From assembly GCA_007131165.1 (NCBI GenBank), contig SLRB01000333.1:1-35022 (forward strand): DNA of 35,022 nt, written 5' to 3'. This DNA is from Bacteroidales bacterium. GTDB taxonomy: Bacteria; Bacteroidota; Bacteroidia; Bacteroidales; PUMT01. The notes below the pieces were generated by a model. It did no database searches, was not told where the DNA came from, and saw only the letters and a list, made by a program, of their open reading frames with translations. Numbering within the stretch: position 1 is the first letter of the stretch; each line of letters opens with the position of its first letter. Below, one piece after another: positions 8,197 to 14,965 of this stretch. The translations under genes and the position numbers were made by a program.

Positions 8197-9153
8197 ATGG
8201 AGCGAAAAAGCCGTACTGCAACCCGATCCGGAAATTACCTGATCGTGATTACAGGCCCAACAGGGGTTGGAAAAACAGAACTTTGCACATTACTGGCCGA
8301 AGAATACGGCAGCCAGATAATATCGGCCGATTCGCGCCAGATGTATAAAGAAATGAAGACAGGGACAGCAGCACCTTCAGGAGAACAGCTTGCAAGAGTA
8401 AAACACTGGTTCACCGGTAATCTTTCAATACACGATTATTACAATGCCAGTATGTTTGAGTTGGAGGTTACCGGACTACTTGAAAAACTCTTTAAGAAAC
8501 ACCGTATAGTTTTTATGACCGGGGGAAGCGGACTCTATATCGATGCTGTTTGCCGGGGAATTGACGACCTTCCCGCAGTGGATATGGAATTGCGTGAAGA
8601 ACTTGCTGCTAAATACCGGGAAAACGGAATTGAATGGTTGAGGTCCCAGCTCAAAAAACTGGATCCGGAACACTACAGGGTTGTTGACCTGAAGAACCCC
8701 AACCGTATGCTTAAAGCCATTGAGATAAGCATCATGACAGGCAGGCCTTATTCATCCTTCCTAACCGGCAAGACAAAGCCGAGGGCGTTTAAAACAATAA
8801 AAATAGGCCTGACACGTGACAGAGAAGAGCTTTACGAAATTATCAATACCAGGGTCGACGATATGATGAAACAGGGCTTGCTTAAAGAGGCAAAGGATCT
8901 TTACCCCCACCGGGATCTGAATGCGCTGAAAACCGTTGGTTACAGAGAGCTGTTCGACTATATTGAGGGAAAGACAAATCTTGAAAGAGCCTTGGAGCTG
9001 ATCAAGCGCAATACCCGTCGATATGCAAGAAGACAGCTAACCTGGCTGGGAAGGTATAATGACATTTTCTGGTTTCATCCCGGCGACATCAAGGGTATCA
9101 GAGACCTGATAATAAACAAAACAGGTGCAGATCCCGGAAAACCGTATAAATGA
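8197..9153 (+). CDS. miaA: tRNA dimethylallyltransferase
   Basis: MiaA transfers dimethylallyl from DMAPP to N6 of A37 in tRNAs reading UNN codons. The 318-residue protein has the P-loop GPTGVGKTEL (about 20-29), the SADSRQMY motif with catalytic Asp, FMTGGSGLYIDAVCRGIDDLP, and TVGYRELFDY. Length is normal. The start at MERKSR leaves a modest N-terminal extension before the first beta strand; no better start is seen. It begins 49 nt after the LuxC-like gene. Its stop codon TGA (9151-9153) is the first three bases of repeat copy B, so the repeat abuts the gene exactly. The C-terminal tail looks complete, which argues against truncation by the repeat. Confidence 0.97.
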   Translation: MERKSRTATRSGNYLIVITGPTGVGKTELCTLLAEEYGSQIISADSRQMYKEMKTGTAAPSGEQLARVKHWFTGNLSIHDYYNASMFELEVTGLLEKLFKKHRIVFMTGGSGLYIDAVCRGIDDLPAVDMELREELAAKYRENGIEWLRSQLKKLDPEHYRVVDLKNPNRMLKAIEISIMTGRPYSSFLTGKTKPRAFKTIKIGLTRDREELYEIINTRVDDMMKQGLLKEAKDLYPHRDLNALKTVGYRELFDYIEGKTNLERALELIKRNTRRYARRQLTWLGRYNDIFWFHPGDIKGIRDLIINKTGADPGKPYK

Positions 9154-9289
9154 AACGCCCATGTGCTGACACACACAAAATAGAACGTATAAAGCATGGG
9201 CGTTCCATGGATTGAAAAGCAAAATAGCCTAACCTCGAATCAGTAACATATTGTAAAATAAATTGATAACTATACTTTATACGAATGAA
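9151..9289 (+). repeat. Mosaic intergenic repeat, copy B (modules 1+3)
   Basis: The hairpin AACGCCCATG (9154-9163) / CATGGGCGTT (9195-9204) is followed by one C and then module 3 (9206-9289). Over its whole length it is copy A with module 2 cleanly absent, plus one substitution in the loop (taga for taaa). It fills most of the gap between miaA and the Nudix gene and points at the latter. Confidence 0.9.
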
Positions 9290-9322
9290 TGATCACTTAA
9301 ATCAATACAAATACAAATAAAA

Positions 9323-9796
9323 ATGGCCGGTAATATCAATAACCCGGGAAAGTTTGTCATAAGGGTATACGGACTGCTTGCAAATAATAAAGATGAGGTT
9401 CTGCTGAGTGATGAATACCGGTTTGGCATGCTGATGACAAAATTTCCGGGAGGCGGTCTCGAATATGGAGAGGGCCCGGAAGATTGCCTTCGCCGCGAAG
9501 CACTGGAAGAACTTGGTCAAAAGATTGAGATAGTCAGGCATTTTTATACTACCGGTTTTTTCCAGCAGGCAATGTTTTATGACAACAGTCAGTTAATCAG
9601 CATATATTACATTATTAAAACCAAAAGCAAAACCAGGTTTGCCGTTTCCGGAAAACCATTTGACTTTTCAGAAAAAACAGAAGGCAGTATATCATTCAGG
9701 TGGAAAAAGATCATGAGTCTTGAGCCGGAAAACGATCTCACATTTCCCATTGATCGTTATGTGGCAGGTATGCTAAAAAAAGACTATTGCAGGTGA
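9323..9796 (+). CDS. Nudix hydrolase
   Basis: This is a 157-residue cytosolic hydrolase of nucleoside-diphosphate-linked substrates. The Nudix box is complete: GGGLEYGEGPEDCLRREALEELG (about residues 44-66) fits G-x5-E-x7-RE-U-xEE-x-G-U, with the Glu residues that bind Mg2+. The N-terminal FVIRVYGLLANNKDEVLLSDE is the usual first strand region. The exact substrate cannot be told from sequence. The gene starts 34 nt after repeat B and has an A-rich leader without a Shine-Dalgarno site. It is convergent with the glycosyltransferase operon. Confidence 0.9.
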   Translation: MAGNINNPGKFVIRVYGLLANNKDEVLLSDEYRFGMLMTKFPGGGLEYGEGPEDCLRREALEELGQKIEIVRHFYTTGFFQQAMFYDNSQLISIYYIIKTKSKTRFAVSGKPFDFSEKTEGSISFRWKKIMSLEPENDLTFPIDRYVAGMLKKDYCR

Positions 9797-9806
9797 GCAG
9801 GTCTAT

Positions 9807-9828
9807 GCAGGCAACTTTAAAGCCTGCA
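9807..9828. terminator. Hairpin between convergent genes, possible terminator
   Basis: TGCAGGC (9807-9813) pairs with GCCTGCA (9822-9828) with an 8-nt AT-rich loop. It sits between the Nudix gene and the leftward GT4 stop. It lacks a T-run, so an intrinsic terminator role is uncertain. Confidence 0.35.
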
Positions 9829-9844
9829 GGACAAAGGACGGCTG

Positions 9845-10993
9845 TTACGTAACGTCCTGTTCTTTCCTGATAACAGAGTAAAGGTCTTCAATACCCCCTG
9901 CAAGCGATGCCCATGAATAATTGAGCTTATCCTTTCTTATATTTGATATAAATTCGCCTGCACGATTATTGTCAAAAAAATCGGCGATTGCCGCAGCGAT
10001 CTCATCAGGATCCTTTTCACATACATAGCCTACTCTTCCGTGTTTCACAACATCCCTTAGTCCGCCGACATTGGTTACGAGCATGGGTTTGTCAAAATTA
10101 TATGCTATCTGGGTAACACCGCTTTGAGTAGCTGAATGATAGGGTAATACCACCAGATCGGCTGCTGCAAAGTACCATGCAACCTCTTCTTTGGGTACAA
10201 AGCTGTTTGTAAACATTATCCTTTTCTCCAGGCCCAGCTTTTCTACCATATCAAGATACCTGCCTTCGTCCTCATAGAACTCACCCGCAACAAGGAGCTT
10301 TAAATCAAGATGGGCAAGGCGGCGGTTTACCAGTGTTTCAAGCAGAAGGTCCAAGCCCTTGTAACTTCTTATTATCCCAAAAAACAACAGGTGTCTGGAG
10401 TCAGGCTCGAGTCCCAGGTTATCGCATGCAAACTGTCTTGTAACAGGTTCGCCGAATATATCATAGACCGGATGAGGAACCTGAACAACAGGTTTTTTCA
10501 CCCCTGTTTTTTCAAGATCGTTAAGTACAGTGGATGACATGGTTATAAATCCGTCACATGAGCGAAGGAAGTATCTGTTAAGCCTTTTCCCGGCAGGCAT
10601 CCCTTCGTGTGGTTCGATATTGTGCAGCAAACCGGCAACAGGCACATCAATTTTACGCTTTACGGCCCGGATTATCCGTCCAAGGGCCGGGGCAAAAAAT
10701 GGCATCCAGTAATGGACCACTATCAGATCGGGCAACATGGATGCAATCTCGCCTGCTGACCTCGCCCACGTAAAAGGATTTACCGAGTTAATTAGTTTTC
10801 TTGACCTTGATCGGGTATGTGGAGCACCTCTTTCATATTGTGACCTGCCCGGAAAAAGTATCGAAGGGTACTGCAATGAATAATTTATGATATGGGGATC
10901 ATGGCTAATATCCAGTGCGGCATACAGAGAGTCATTGAAATTGGCAATCCCGCCACGGTAAGGTGATGCAGGTCCGACAAGAAGTATCTTCAA
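9845..10993 (-). CDS. Glycosyltransferase family 4
   Basis: This 382-residue protein has the GT-B two-domain fold. The N-terminal acceptor domain starts KILLVGPASPYRGGIANFN; the C-terminal nucleotide-sugar domain shows LLFFGIIRSYKGLDLLLETL and the GT4 E-x7-E-like region in VVLPYHSATQSGVTQIAYNFDKPMLVTNVGGL. It likely adds a sugar to a lipid-linked or cell-surface glycan at the cytosolic face; donor and acceptor are unknown. It is last in the DUF4199-GT2-GT4 leftward unit, three nt after the GT2 stop, so translation is probably coupled. A Cys-containing stretch, VGYVCEKDPDEIAAAI, is typical of the family's C-terminal end. Confidence 0.88.
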   Translation of the reverse strand: MKILLVGPASPYRGGIANFNDSLYAALDISHDPHIINYSLQYPSILFPGRSQYERGAPHTRSRSRKLINSVNPFTWARSAGEIASMLPDLIVVHYWMPFFAPALGRIIRAVKRKIDVPVAGLLHNIEPHEGMPAGKRLNRYFLRSCDGFITMSSTVLNDLEKTGVKKPVVQVPHPVYDIFGEPVTRQFACDNLGLEPDSRHLLFFGIIRSYKGLDLLLETLVNRRLAHLDLKLLVAGEFYEDEGRYLDMVEKLGLEKRIMFTNSFVPKEEVAWYFAAADLVVLPYHSATQSGVTQIAYNFDKPMLVTNVGGLRDVVKHGRVGYVCEKDPDEIAAAIADFFDNNRAGEFISNIRKDKLNYSWASLAGGIEDLYSVIRKEQDVT

Positions 10994-10996
10994 GAT

Positions 10997-11950
10997 CTAA
11001 ACATTTATCCTGTTTTCAATTTCATAGGAATTCCTGAATGGCGAATTCCGCGCTATCATTTCACCAATAAAACCCGATAAAAAAAGTTGGGTTCCAAGTA
11101 TCATCGCGGTAAGGGAAAGGTAAAAATATGGACTATCGGTAACAAGTGCAGTCCGTATCCCCTTACTTATATGTATCAGTTTCGTGCTGCCCAGGTAAAC
11201 CGCAGCAATAAACCCGACTAAAAACATCAGTGTCCCAAGCGTGCCAAACAGGTGCATGGGCCTCTTTCCGAACCTTGATACAAATGACAGTGACAAAAGG
11301 TCGAGAAAACCCTTGATAAACCTTTCCATACCGAATTTGGTAGTCCCGTATTTTCTTGCATGATGTCTTACCACCTTTTCGCCAATTCTGGTATACCCGG
11401 CATCCTTCACGATCATCGGAATATAGCGGTGCATCTCTCCGTAAACCTCAATATTTTTCACCACCTCGTTACGATATGCCTTCAGTCCGCAATTAAAATC
11501 ATGGAGCCTGATACCGGTCACCACCCTTGCTGTGAGATTGAAAAACAGGCTTGGTATCCTTTTCCCGGGAGGGTCGTACCTTTTCCTTTTCCAACCCGAA
11601 ACCATATCGAAGCCCTCTTCCGACACCAAACGGTAAAGTTCGGGAATCTCACCCGGATCATCCTGCATGTCGGCATCCATAGTTACAACTACCCTGCCCT
11701 TTGCAATACCGAAACCCGAATAGAGGGCGGCAGACTTTCCGTAATTGCGCCGAAACCTCAATGCCCTGACGGACTTGTTTCTGGAAGCAATATTTTCAAC
11801 TACTGACCAGGAACCGTCGCTACTTCCGTCATCAACCAGAATAATTTCAAAAGAGAGGGAATTTTTATCCATCTCATCTGTGATCCATTCTACAAGCTCC
11901 GGTAGTGATTCCTTTTCATTATAAAGTGGTATGACAACAGAAACATCCAT
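10997..11950 (-). CDS. Polyprenyl-phosphate glycosyltransferase (GT2, DPM1/GtrB-like)
   Basis: This 317-residue protein has an N-terminal GT-A domain: VSVVIPLYNEKESLPELVEW, ILVDDGSSDGSW, and the metal-binding VVTMDADMQDDPGEIPEL (DxD, about residues 90-107). Two or more hydrophobic segments follow at about 230-255 and 270-295 (LFGTLGTLMFLVGFIAAVYLG; FYLSLTAMILGTQLFLSGFIGEMIA). This layout matches GtrB/ArnC/DPM1-type enzymes that charge undecaprenyl phosphate with a hexose or related sugar. It may provide a lipid-linked sugar for surface glycans. It lies between DUF4199 (19 nt upstream) and GT4 (3 nt downstream). Confidence 0.9.
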   Translation of the reverse strand: MDVSVVIPLYNEKESLPELVEWITDEMDKNSLSFEIILVDDGSSDGSWSVVENIASRNKSVRALRFRRNYGKSAALYSGFGIAKGRVVVTMDADMQDDPGEIPELYRLVSEEGFDMVSGWKRKRYDPPGKRIPSLFFNLTARVVTGIRLHDFNCGLKAYRNEVVKNIEVYGEMHRYIPMIVKDAGYTRIGEKVVRHHARKYGTTKFGMERFIKGFLDLLSLSFVSRFGKRPMHLFGTLGTLMFLVGFIAAVYLGSTKLIHISKGIRTALVTDSPYFYLSLTAMILGTQLFLSGFIGEMIARNSPFRNSYEIENRINV

Positions 11951-11969
11951 AAATTATTAATAGTAAATA

Positions 11970-12506
11970 CTATACAGCATCCGATTCAAATGGGTCAGCT
12001 TCTCTCTTGATAAATATAGAGATAATCAAAGAAAAGATAAATCCGGTAAATGCACTACCCAGTACTCCAAATACAGCCATCATAACAGGATTTGTAAACC
12101 TTTTTGCCATATTCATAGCCATCTCTATCTGACTGTCGGTCATCCCGGCCTCATAATAGGCTTCCTCCATCATAAGGTAAGTTTTCTCCATCAGGCCGGG
12201 GTCAATCACAGTATAAAGCAGATATGTAAAAAATGCTGTAATGAATCCGGCAAATACCGAAGTAAGCGTCCCAACTCCCAGGGCACGCCCGTAGCTTATG
12301 TAACCGTCCTGCTCCTTATCCCTGAATGTCTTTGTGGCCAAAACAATACCAACAATCATAATAACATAGGAAACCAGTCCGAGCCCCGTATGTGCGGTCA
12401 TATCGATCATCCAAAGCAGCAGGCTGTAAATGATAAGCGCCAAACCGAGCATGGCACCATAGTTCATAGTACTTTTAAGGAGTGATGTCTTTTTTTTATC
12501 TTCCAT
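11970..12506 (-). CDS. DUF4199 membrane protein
   Basis: The 178-residue integral membrane protein has about four hydrophobic segments: MLGLALIIYSLLLWMIDM, LGLVSYVIMIVGIVLAT, LGVGTLTSVFAGFITAFFTYLLYTV and a C-terminal VMMAVFGVLGSAFTGFIFSLIISIFI. The soluble loop contains DPGLMEKTYLMMEEAYYEAGMTDSQIEMAM. This is the DUF4199 pattern; members are widespread in Bacteroidota and often precede a GT2 gene as here. The function is unknown. It starts the leftward operon, and repeat C lies about 50 nt upstream of its start. Confidence 0.82.
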   Translation of the reverse strand: MEDKKKTSLLKSTMNYGAMLGLALIIYSLLLWMIDMTAHTGLGLVSYVIMIVGIVLATKTFRDKEQDGYISYGRALGVGTLTSVFAGFITAFFTYLLYTVIDPGLMEKTYLMMEEAYYEAGMTDSQIEMAMNMAKRFTNPVMMAVFGVLGSAFTGFIFSLIISIFIKREADPFESDAV

Positions 12507-12553
12507 GATTTTAAAAATTTAAATGTTGATTATGAAGTGCCTGTATTTTCTTA

Positions 12554-12673
12554 TGAAAGCCCCATGTGCTAAATCACACAAAAAGAAATGTATAAAGCAT
12601 GGGCGTTTGACTTCGTCGATCTCACATGCGATATAATTAACATTTTGCAAAAATGATCAGATGTGACATTCAT
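12554..12673 (+). repeat. Mosaic intergenic repeat, copy C (modules 1+2)
   Basis: Module 1 begins TGAAAGCCCCATG and its right arm is CATGGGCGTTT (12598-12608). Nine of eleven stem pairs are kept, with a GC/CG double mismatch. Module 2 (12608-12670) matches copy A with about four differences in 67 nt. After ...TTCAT the match stops and module 3 is missing. It lies between DUF4199 (leftward) and the SRP RNA gene. The rest of the gap (12674-12856) is AT-rich with no gene seen. Confidence 0.85.
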
Positions 12674-12856
12674 ACGTTTGAATAACCTGGTATAATTTCC
12701 ATGCAAAACATAATTCATTGATTATTAATTTTATTAACCTGATTTGCACGTATGAGTAAGCCGGGACAGGCCGGAACACCGGTATCATCTATATTTGCTA
12801 CACCCTGCATGCATGAAGCAAATATATTGGTTTTTTCATTTATAGAGATGGAATAA

Positions 12857-12888
12857 ATTGTAAAAAAACCGATGTTTTACTATCTTTG
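12857..12888 (+). promoter_or_regulatory. SRP RNA promoter (ATTG-N20-TATCTTTG)
   Basis: ATTG (12857-12860) and the perfect TAnnTTTG box TATCTTTG (12881-12888), 20 nt apart, lie just before the predicted RNA 5' end at about 12892. Confidence 0.65.
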
Positions 12889-12891
12889 CAG

Positions 12892-12990
12892 TGGGTAAGT
12901 CTTATACGGCCAGCTCCCGTTGAACTCCCCCAGGTCCGGAAGGAAGCAAGGGTAGACGGTTGTAGCGGCGCGATATAAGTAGCTTACCCA
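12892..12990 (+). ncRNA. ffs: Signal recognition particle RNA (4.5S type)
   Basis: The apical SRP core CAGGTCCGGAAGGAAGCA (GGAA tetraloop, Ffh-binding internal loops) is present, flanked by CCCCC/GGG stem strands. The ends pair as TGGGTAAG (12892-12899) with CTTACCCA (12983-12990), giving a single hairpin RNA of about 99 nt. A T-run directly follows and acts as terminator. With Ffh and FtsY it targets nascent membrane proteins. The gene is independent, with a near-consensus promoter, and is bracketed by repeat copies C and D. The exact ends are inferred from the closing stem. Confidence 0.93.
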
Positions 12991-13023
12991 TTTTTTATTC
13001 ATACAGCGCAGAATACTTCTCAA

Positions 13024-13164
13024 TGAAACCCGCATCAGCCTTCGGCAGACAAAATAACATGAACAAACCATGCGGGTTCCATGGGATTGAAAAGCAAAAT
13101 AGCCTAACCTCGAATCAGTAACATATTGTAAAATAAATTGATAACTATACTTTATACGAATGAA
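13024..13164 (+). repeat. Mosaic intergenic repeat, copy D (variant module 1 + module 3)
   Basis: Module 1 has the stem AACCCGCAT (13027-13035) / ATGCGGGTT (13070-13078): different bases from copies A/B but perfectly paired. An inner GCCTTCGGC hairpin replaces the TGTG/CACA one. Module 3 (13080-13164) is identical to A and B apart from one extra G at its start. It sits between the SRP RNA terminator and the aldolase gene, pointing at the latter. Confidence 0.9.
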
Positions 13165-13230
13165 ATGCCTGTTAACAAAATTGCCAAAACTTTGTAAGTT
13201 TACACCAAAAACAAATAAAAACTATATAAT

Positions 13231-13887
13231 ATGAAGTTCTTTCTTGACACAGCCAACCTTGATCAGATTAAAACCGCCGGGGAAATGGGCATTATAGATG
13301 GTGTTACGACAAACCCGTCATTGATGGCAAAAGAGGGCATAACCGGCAATGAGAACATACTTGAGCACTATGTAAATATATGCAGAATAGTTGACGGCGA
13401 TGTAAGCGCCGAAGTCATATCAACAGAATCTGAAGGTATGGTTGAAGAGGGTGAAAAACTTGCATCCCTGCATGAACAGATAGTTGTTAAGGTTCCTGTT
13501 ATCCCTGAAGGGATCAAAGCCATCAAATACCTCACTAAAAAAGGAATCAGGACCAATTGCACCCTGATATTCAATGCAGGGCAGGCATTGCTTGCTGCCA
13601 AGGCCGGAGCTGCCTATGTCTCACCATTTATTGGCAGGTTGGATGATATAGGGCAGGATGGAATGGAACTGATCCACCAGATAGTACACATTTTTGATAT
13701 TTACGGGCTGGAAACAGAAATCATAGCGGCCTCGATAAGGAACACAAACCATATTTTAAGGTGCATGGAAGCTGGAGCCCATGTGGCTACCTGTCCCCTT
13801 GACGCCATAACAGGCCTTCTTAATCATCCGCTTACCAGTGCGGGGCTGGAGAAGTTTCTTGCAGACCACAGGAAGCTGAATAAATGA
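13231..13887 (+). CDS. fsa: Fructose-6-phosphate aldolase / transaldolase-like
   Basis: The 218-residue TIM-barrel protein belongs to the short transaldolase family (FSA/TalC/MipB). MKFFLDTANLDQI is the family N-terminus with the catalytic Asp6. GVTTNPSLMAKEG follows, and the Schiff-base lysine is Lys87 in QIVVKVPV. TNCTLIFNAGQALLAAKAGA and SPFIGRLDDIG are also conserved. Members act either as transaldolase (non-oxidative pentose phosphate pathway) or as F6P aldolase, and sequence alone does not settle which. The rpe gene elsewhere in the window fits pentose-phosphate use. Its stop codon (13885-13887) coincides with the first bases of repeat E, as with miaA and repeat B. Repeat D lies about 66 nt upstream. 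Confidence 0.93.
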   Translation: MKFFLDTANLDQIKTAGEMGIIDGVTTNPSLMAKEGITGNENILEHYVNICRIVDGDVSAEVISTESEGMVEEGEKLASLHEQIVVKVPVIPEGIKAIKYLTKKGIRTNCTLIFNAGQALLAAKAGAAYVSPFIGRLDDIGQDGMELIHQIVHIFDIYGLETEIIAASIRNTNHILRCMEAGAHVATCPLDAITGLLNHPLTSAGLEKFLADHRKLNK

Positions 13888-14024
13888 AAGCCTGATGTGC
13901 CAAATCACACAAAAAGAAATGTACAAACCATGCGGGATTCCATGGATTGAATAATAAATTATCTGTATCATGAAATTGCAACATCTTGTTAAATAAATTG
14001 ATAAACATACCTTATACAAATAAA
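13885..14024 (+). repeat. Mosaic intergenic repeat, copy E (diverged)
   Basis: Module 1 (TGAAAGCCTGATG ... CCATGCGGGATTCC) shares its loop with copy C and its right arm with copy D, and its stem is degraded. Module 3 (13941-14024) has exactly the same length, 84 nt, as in copy A and about 62 of 84 positions equal. The shared blocks cover CATGGATTGA, the TTGT-AAATAAATTGATA stretch and the CATAC-TTATAC end. It lies between fsa and the TsaC-like gene. Confidence 0.8.
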
Positions 14025-14122
14025 CCACCCCGGGCAAAGCACCAGAGTATATTATGGTATTTTTTGCTTCCGGTACCGAAGGCCGGGGTATTTAAACCAA
14101 TACAAGAAAAAAACAACATGGT

Positions 14123-14743
14123 ATGAGCATGCTTCTGAAAATCCACCCAGAGAACCCAAGCGCGAGAGCGATAGGAAAGGTTGTCGACATCCTCAGGGAA
14201 GGAGGTGTTATCATTTACCCAACCGATACCGTATACGGGCTGGGCTGTGATATATACAACTCCAGGGCAGTTGAAAAGGTGGCAAGGATCAAGGGTGTTA
14301 AAATGAAGGCTGCAGATTTCTCCTTTATCTGTCACGATTTCTCACATCTTTCGGAATATACAAAGCCGATAGCAGGATCCTATTTCAAATTGCTCCGAAA
14401 AAACCTGCCGGGTCCTTTCACCTTCATTCTGCAGGCCAGCAATAATGTGCCGAAACTTTTCAAGAATAAGAAAAAGACAGTAGGTATAAGAATTCCTGAG
14501 AACAACATTATTCTTGAAATTGTAAGGCAGTTGGGCAGGCCGATACTCACTACCTCAATTCATGATGATGATGAGGTGATTGAGTATACAACCGATCCGG
14601 AACTTATCCACGAAAAGTTCAAACTTCTTGTTGATGTTATAATTGACGGCGGATACGGCAATAACATACCATCAACCGTGGTTGACTGTACAGACAGTGA
14701 ACCTCTTATAGTGCGTCAGGGGCTTGGAGACCTTAAACTGTGA
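14123..14743 (+). CDS. YciO/TsaC-type threonylcarbamoyl-AMP synthase-like protein
   Basis: The 206-residue protein has the YrdC/Sua5/YciO fold: [17 protein letters not shown] (about 28-44), [16 protein letters not shown], the nucleotide-site LPGPFTFIL (about 95-103), [14 protein letters not shown], and [17 protein letters not shown] near the end. TsaC/Sua5 makes L-threonylcarbamoyl-AMP from threonine, bicarbonate and ATP for t6A37 of ANN-decoding tRNAs. The [14 protein letters not shown] variant and length resemble the YciO branch, whose physiological role is less certain. With miaA, it may be the second position-37 tRNA modification gene in this block. It follows repeat E and is convergent with trkH. 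Confidence 0.85.
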   Translation: MSMLLKIHPENPSARAIGKVVDILREGGVIIYPTDTVYGLGCDIYNSRAVEKVARIKGVKMKAADFSFICHDFSHLSEYTKPIAGSYFKLLRKNLPGPFTFILQASNNVPKLFKNKKKTVGIRIPENNIILEIVRQLGRPILTTSIHDDDEVIEYTTDPELIHEKFKLLVDVIIDGGYGNNIPSTVVDCTDSEPLIVRQGLGDLKL

Positions 14744-14842
14744 AGCCCTGATAAGCCTTTGGCTATCAAATATACATGAATGACACATCCGGTAAATAAT
14801 GCAAAAAGCGAACAACAGCGCATGTGAAATCGGCCGAAGATC

Positions 14843-14894
14843 AACAAACCACGGGGGTTCCACCGGAATTGAAAAGCAAACCATGCGGGTTCCA
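14843..14894 (+). repeat. Mosaic intergenic repeat, degenerate copy F
   Basis: ACAAACCACGGGGGTTCC, then ATTGAAAAGCAAA, then CCATGCGGGTTCCAT, correspond to the right stem arm of copy D, the start of module 3, and a second right arm. It looks like a rearranged remnant. It lies in the 222-nt gap between the convergent TsaC-like gene and trkH, in which I see nothing else clear. Confidence 0.65.
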
Positions 14895-14965
14895 TACCTT
14901 CAAGGTCATGACCGGCTGATAATAAGACCCTGTAACCTGGTTTGCACATTTTAAACGGAGCGGGA

